Assembly: GCA_945877045.1 (NCBI GenBank)
Contig: CAMCQW010000098.1
Coordinates: 1 to 7,271 of the forward strand
Source of the DNA: Chryseobacterium gleum
Lineage (GTDB): Bacteria > Bacteroidota > Bacteroidia > Flavobacteriales_D > Crocinitomicaceae
Length of the DNA: 7,271 nucleotides
Direction of reading: 5' to 3'
Each line of letters begins with the position of its first letter. Position 1 is the stretch's first letter. The position numbers were made by a program, and so were the translations under genes. The notes under the pieces are model-generated. The model saw only the letters and a list, made by a program, of their open reading frames with translations. It made no database searches and was not told where the DNA came from. Below, in pieces: positions 5,173-7,271 of the stretch.

Positions 5173-7158
5173 TTATTGCTTAACTACCCGTATTGTTTTT
5201 TTGCCTAAATCAGATGTTGCATGAACAAAGTAGATTCCAGCAGACTCACTTAAACTAAGACTAATTTTGGAGCTTTTCTTAGCCACTTCTTGATGGATAA
5301 GTCTTCCGTCAATATCCATTACCTCAATTAATACTAATGGTAATTCTTGTCCAAAAGATATCGTTATCTCACCAGTAGTTGGATTAGGGAATAGATTCAA
5401 TTCTCCCCAATTATTTTCCAACAACTCTGAAATAGAAACCGAGTAACAAGAAGAAGTATCTATGCAATTGTTCTGTGAAATAATTACCGCATAACTTCCG
5501 CTTGTACTTGCTGTGAAAGATTGATTGGTTTCCATTGAGATAGGCATGTTTGTAGCGCAGTTTATCCACTGGTAAGATGTGCCACCTTGGTTTGCCATTA
5601 GATAAACGCCACCTAAAACTGTTACAGATGTATCCAATCCGGTGATATTAATCACTTGTGTTTGCGTTGATGAATTGCCATTGTTATCCGTATAAGTCCA
5701 AACAATAGTTGTATCGTTTACGATTGGTAAAATTAAGAGTGAAGTGCCTTGTATTGCGCCGCTGCAATTATCCGTAGCTGAAGGAGCAATTAAATTAGCT
5801 AATTCACATGCAGAACTCAATGTTGGTAAACTTGCCATATTTGGAACAGGAGCAGAGTTGTCGACAACGGTAACAATTTGAGAAGTAGTACTTGCGTTCC
5901 CTGCAGCATCTGTCACTGTCCACACCACCGTTGTAGCGCCAAGAGGAAAGGAAGCGGGAGCATTATTTACTACACTAGAAACGGTACAGTTATCGGAAGT
6001 GCTTGGTGTTCCTAAAACAACATTCGTTGAATTACATGCAGCGCCTGCGCTAACCGTTATTGGAGCTAATGGGCTTATTGTAGGTAAGATATTATCATTA
6101 ACTGTAACGGTAAAAGAACAAGTTGCAGTATTTGCGCCACTAGTAGTAACGAAAGTCAATGTGCTAGTCCCTAAAGCAAAGGTTCCACCGCTAGGCAATC
6201 CTAATGTTTGAGTTGTAGTTGTTGCAACGCCCGCATAAGTGAGTGTGACTTGTCCATTTCCAGAATTAAAGCCACTTGCATTAACTTGACTTGTTCCGCT
6301 ATTAAAAGACCCACCGCCACCGCCTGGCATATTGCAATTACCGCCGCCGCCGCCGCCGCCAGAATACCCGCCGCCGCCGCCGCCGCCCATACCACCAACA
6401 CCGCAGTCATATATCGAGTTATTCGTTGAGCCACCGCCACCGCCGAAACCGCCGTTCAATATACCCCCAGAACCACCATTTAAAAATGAAAGTCCACCAT
6501 ATGCGGGAGCCAGACCAGCGCCATTAGTCAAAAATCCGCCGCCACCACCTGCATTTCCATTTGCGCCACAACTCACACAATTGCCTAAAGCGCCACCATT
6601 ACCAGAAACCCCGCCTGCTCCGCCATTGGTGTCGCCACCAGCATTTCCAGAAGTGGCTGTTGTACCAATGCTATAAGGCTGACCAACACCATTGTTATTG
6701 TGACCAGTTCCACCGCCACCACCAGCAGCGATTAATAAAACGTTACCCGGGGCAACAACAAATGTTCCGCCACCGCCGCCGCTGCCATAACTACCTCCAT
6801 CTCCACCCAATCCACCTACTAAAACCTGTAAAACTTGGCCAGGTGTAACAGTAAATGTTCCCGTCATCTTAGCGCCTAAACCGCCATTTCCTCCACCCTG
6901 TGCACCTAATGCCTGAATAGTAATAGAAGTTACGCCCGCAGGGACAGTAAAAGATTGCATGGCACCTGTATAGACAAACACCGTATTTCCCGATACACAT
7001 GGATTTACCCCTATTGGGGCCACATAGTTAATAATCGCGCTACATTGACCTGGGCTAGTCGATTGAACGACATTCGAAGGGCACGTTATTTGTAAGCACT
7101 GCCCGAAAGTTAAATTTAAGGTAATTCCGAATAGGAAAATTAGGTAGATTTTTTTCAT
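5173..7158 (-). CDS. Secreted glycine-rich HYR-repeat protein with T9SS type A sorting domain
   Basis: Read from the ATG at 7158, this is a 661-residue surface or secreted protein. Residues 1-20 (MKKIYLIFLFGITLNLTFGQ) are a signal peptide. Residues 21-57 look like the first part of a HYR domain (ITCPSNVV, SPGQCSAIINYVAPIG). About 58-310 is a glycine-rich domain, opening FTVPAGVTSITIQALGAQGG and closing GNGQVTLTY. Residues 312-355 (TTTQTLGLPSGGTF to TCSFTVTVND) look like the rest of the first HYR domain. A full HYR follows at 356-433 (ending VVWTVTDAAGNAS) and a divergent HYR-like domain at 434-507. An Ig-like domain with YQWINC and SGSYAVII lies at 508-577. Residues 587-661 (LNLFPNPTTGEITI, GIYFVHA, final KKTIRVVKQ) are a type IX secretion sorting domain, so export through the Por/T9SS machinery (not in this window) is expected. 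A TTG seven codons upstream also keeps the frame open but lies in the promoter box. The role is unknown; adhesion or matrix function is inference. Confidence 0.88.
   Translation of the reverse strand: MKKIYLIFLFGITLNLTFGQCLQITCPSNVVQSTSPGQCSAIINYVAPIGVNPCVSGNTVFVYTGAMQSFTVPAGVTSITIQALGAQGGGNGGLGAKMTGTFTVTPGQVLQVLVGGLGGDGGSYGSGGGGGTFVVAPGNVLLIAAGGGGGTGHNNNGVGQPYSIGTTATSGNAGGDTNGGAGGVSGNGGALGNCVSCGANGNAGGGGGFLTNGAGLAPAYGGLSFLNGGSGGILNGGFGGGGGSTNNSIYDCGVGGMGGGGGGGYSGGGGGGGNCNMPGGGGGSFNSGTSQVNASGFNSGNGQVTLTYAGVATTTTQTLGLPSGGTFALGTSTLTFVTTSGANTATCSFTVTVNDNILPTISPLAPITVSAGAACNSTNVVLGTPSTSDNCTVSSVVNNAPASFPLGATTVVWTVTDAAGNASTTSQIVTVVDNSAPVPNMASLPTLSSACELANLIAPSATDNCSGAIQGTSLLILPIVNDTTIVWTYTDNNGNSSTQTQVINITGLDTSVTVLGGVYLMANQGGTSYQWINCATNMPISMETNQSFTASTSGSYAVIISQNNCIDTSSCYSVSISELLENNWGELNLFPNPTTGEITISFGQELPLVLIEVMDIDGRLIHQEVAKKSSKISLSLSESAGIYFVHATSDLGKKTIRVVKQ
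6341..6360 (-). repeat. GGC trinucleotide run coding polyglycine
   Basis: The plus strand is a perfect 20-base run of CCG units, read on the coding strand as six consecutive GGC codons and then GGT (residues 267-273). It lies within the glycine-rich domain. Such perfect triplet runs can gain or lose whole codons by replication slippage without breaking the frame. Confidence 0.85.
6368..6385 (-). repeat. Second GGC trinucleotide run coding polyglycine
   Basis: Six perfect CCG units on the plus strand correspond, with the flanking bases, to six GGC codons and a GGG (residues 258-264), bounded by Met and Tyr codons. Only seven bases separate it from the first run, so the two form one slippage-prone and recombination-prone block with base composition sharply above its surroundings. 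Confidence 0.85.
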
Positions 7159-7176
7159 GATTAATAGTTTTAATTT

Positions 7177-7184
7177 CAAATTTA
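7177..7184 (-). promoter_or_regulatory. Bacteroidota-type -7 promoter box of the glycine-rich protein gene
   Basis: The minus strand reads TAAATTTG, an exact TAnnTTTG match, 18 bases upstream of the ATG at 7158. The TTG that could serve as an earlier start codon (7179-7177) is part of this box, so it would not be transcribed if the box is real. That supports the ATG at 7158, which also gives the better signal peptide. No clear TTG -33 element precedes it; the upstream 7185-7271 is very AT-rich and holds no gene that I can support. Confidence 0.5.
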
Positions 7185-7271
7185 GTGTTTTTTTTATATT
7201 ACTAAAAAATTAAAAATTGAAAATATTGTGGGCAAACAATTTTTACATTCCTAAAAAAATATTATGTTTGT

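Noticed and set aside
6201..6440. Minus-strand alanine-rich frame of 79 codons, and the plus-strand frames at 5999-6211, 6208-6429 and 6561-6848
   Set aside because: They are alternate frames of the same glycine-rich gene; the low-complexity triplet composition keeps several frames free of stops.
6332..6676. Plus-strand proline-rich open frame of 114 codons
   Set aside because: It is the antisense image of the glycine codons (CCG/CCA read as proline) in the glycine-rich gene, has no promoter or signal sequence, and lies wholly inside a well-supported gene.
6200..6990. Glycine/GGC repeats as a CRISPR or tandem-array element
   Set aside because: There are no repeat units of 20-40 bases with unique spacers. 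The repetition is codon-level within one open frame.

Overview
The window reads as a piece of a Bacteroidota (Bacteroidetes) chromosome, probably Flavobacteriales or a neighbouring order. The evidence is a C-terminal type IX secretion sorting domain, HYR repeats, a DUF4403-type lipoprotein, A-rich leaders without clear Shine-Dalgarno sites, and the Bacteroidota -7 promoter box TAnnTTTG, which matches exactly in front of three genes. The order-level placement is an inference. No rRNA, tRNA, CRISPR array, insertion sequence or integrase was seen.

Layout, left to right: (1) 1-529, minus strand, the N-terminal 176 codons of a secreted protein of unknown function that runs off the left edge. (2) 546-1928, minus, a DUF4403-like lipoprotein, 16 bp upstream of (1) and probably co-transcribed with it. 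(3) 2005-3234, minus, a eukaryotic-type homodimeric NADP-isocitrate dehydrogenase (icd). (4) 3344-4738, minus, class II fumarase (fumC). (5) 4804-4962, plus, a 52-residue membrane protein, divergent from fumC across 65 bp. (6) 4963-5172, a convergent intergenic region with a strong 12-bp inverted repeat. (7) 5173-7158, minus, a 661-residue secreted protein with a glycine-rich domain, HYR/Ig-like repeats and a T9SS type A sorting domain. (8) 7159-7271, its AT-rich promoter region.

icd and fumC are two TCA-cycle enzymes on the same strand, but they are 109 bp apart with a promoter-like box in between, so they look like neighbours with separate promoters and not a tight operon. The DUF4403 lipoprotein and the secreted partial protein form a likely envelope pair. 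The large glycine-rich protein is an independent unit with its own promoter.

I see no new multi-gene system. The most unusual item is the 661-residue protein. Its first HYR domain appears to be split by an inserted glycine-rich domain of about 250 residues. The order of motifs in that insert resembles, from memory, the glycine-rich ligand-binding region of animal ALK/LTK receptors. The insert also carries perfect GGC codon runs that could change length by slippage. The 52-residue membrane protein and its overlapping divergent promoters are the second most interesting item.
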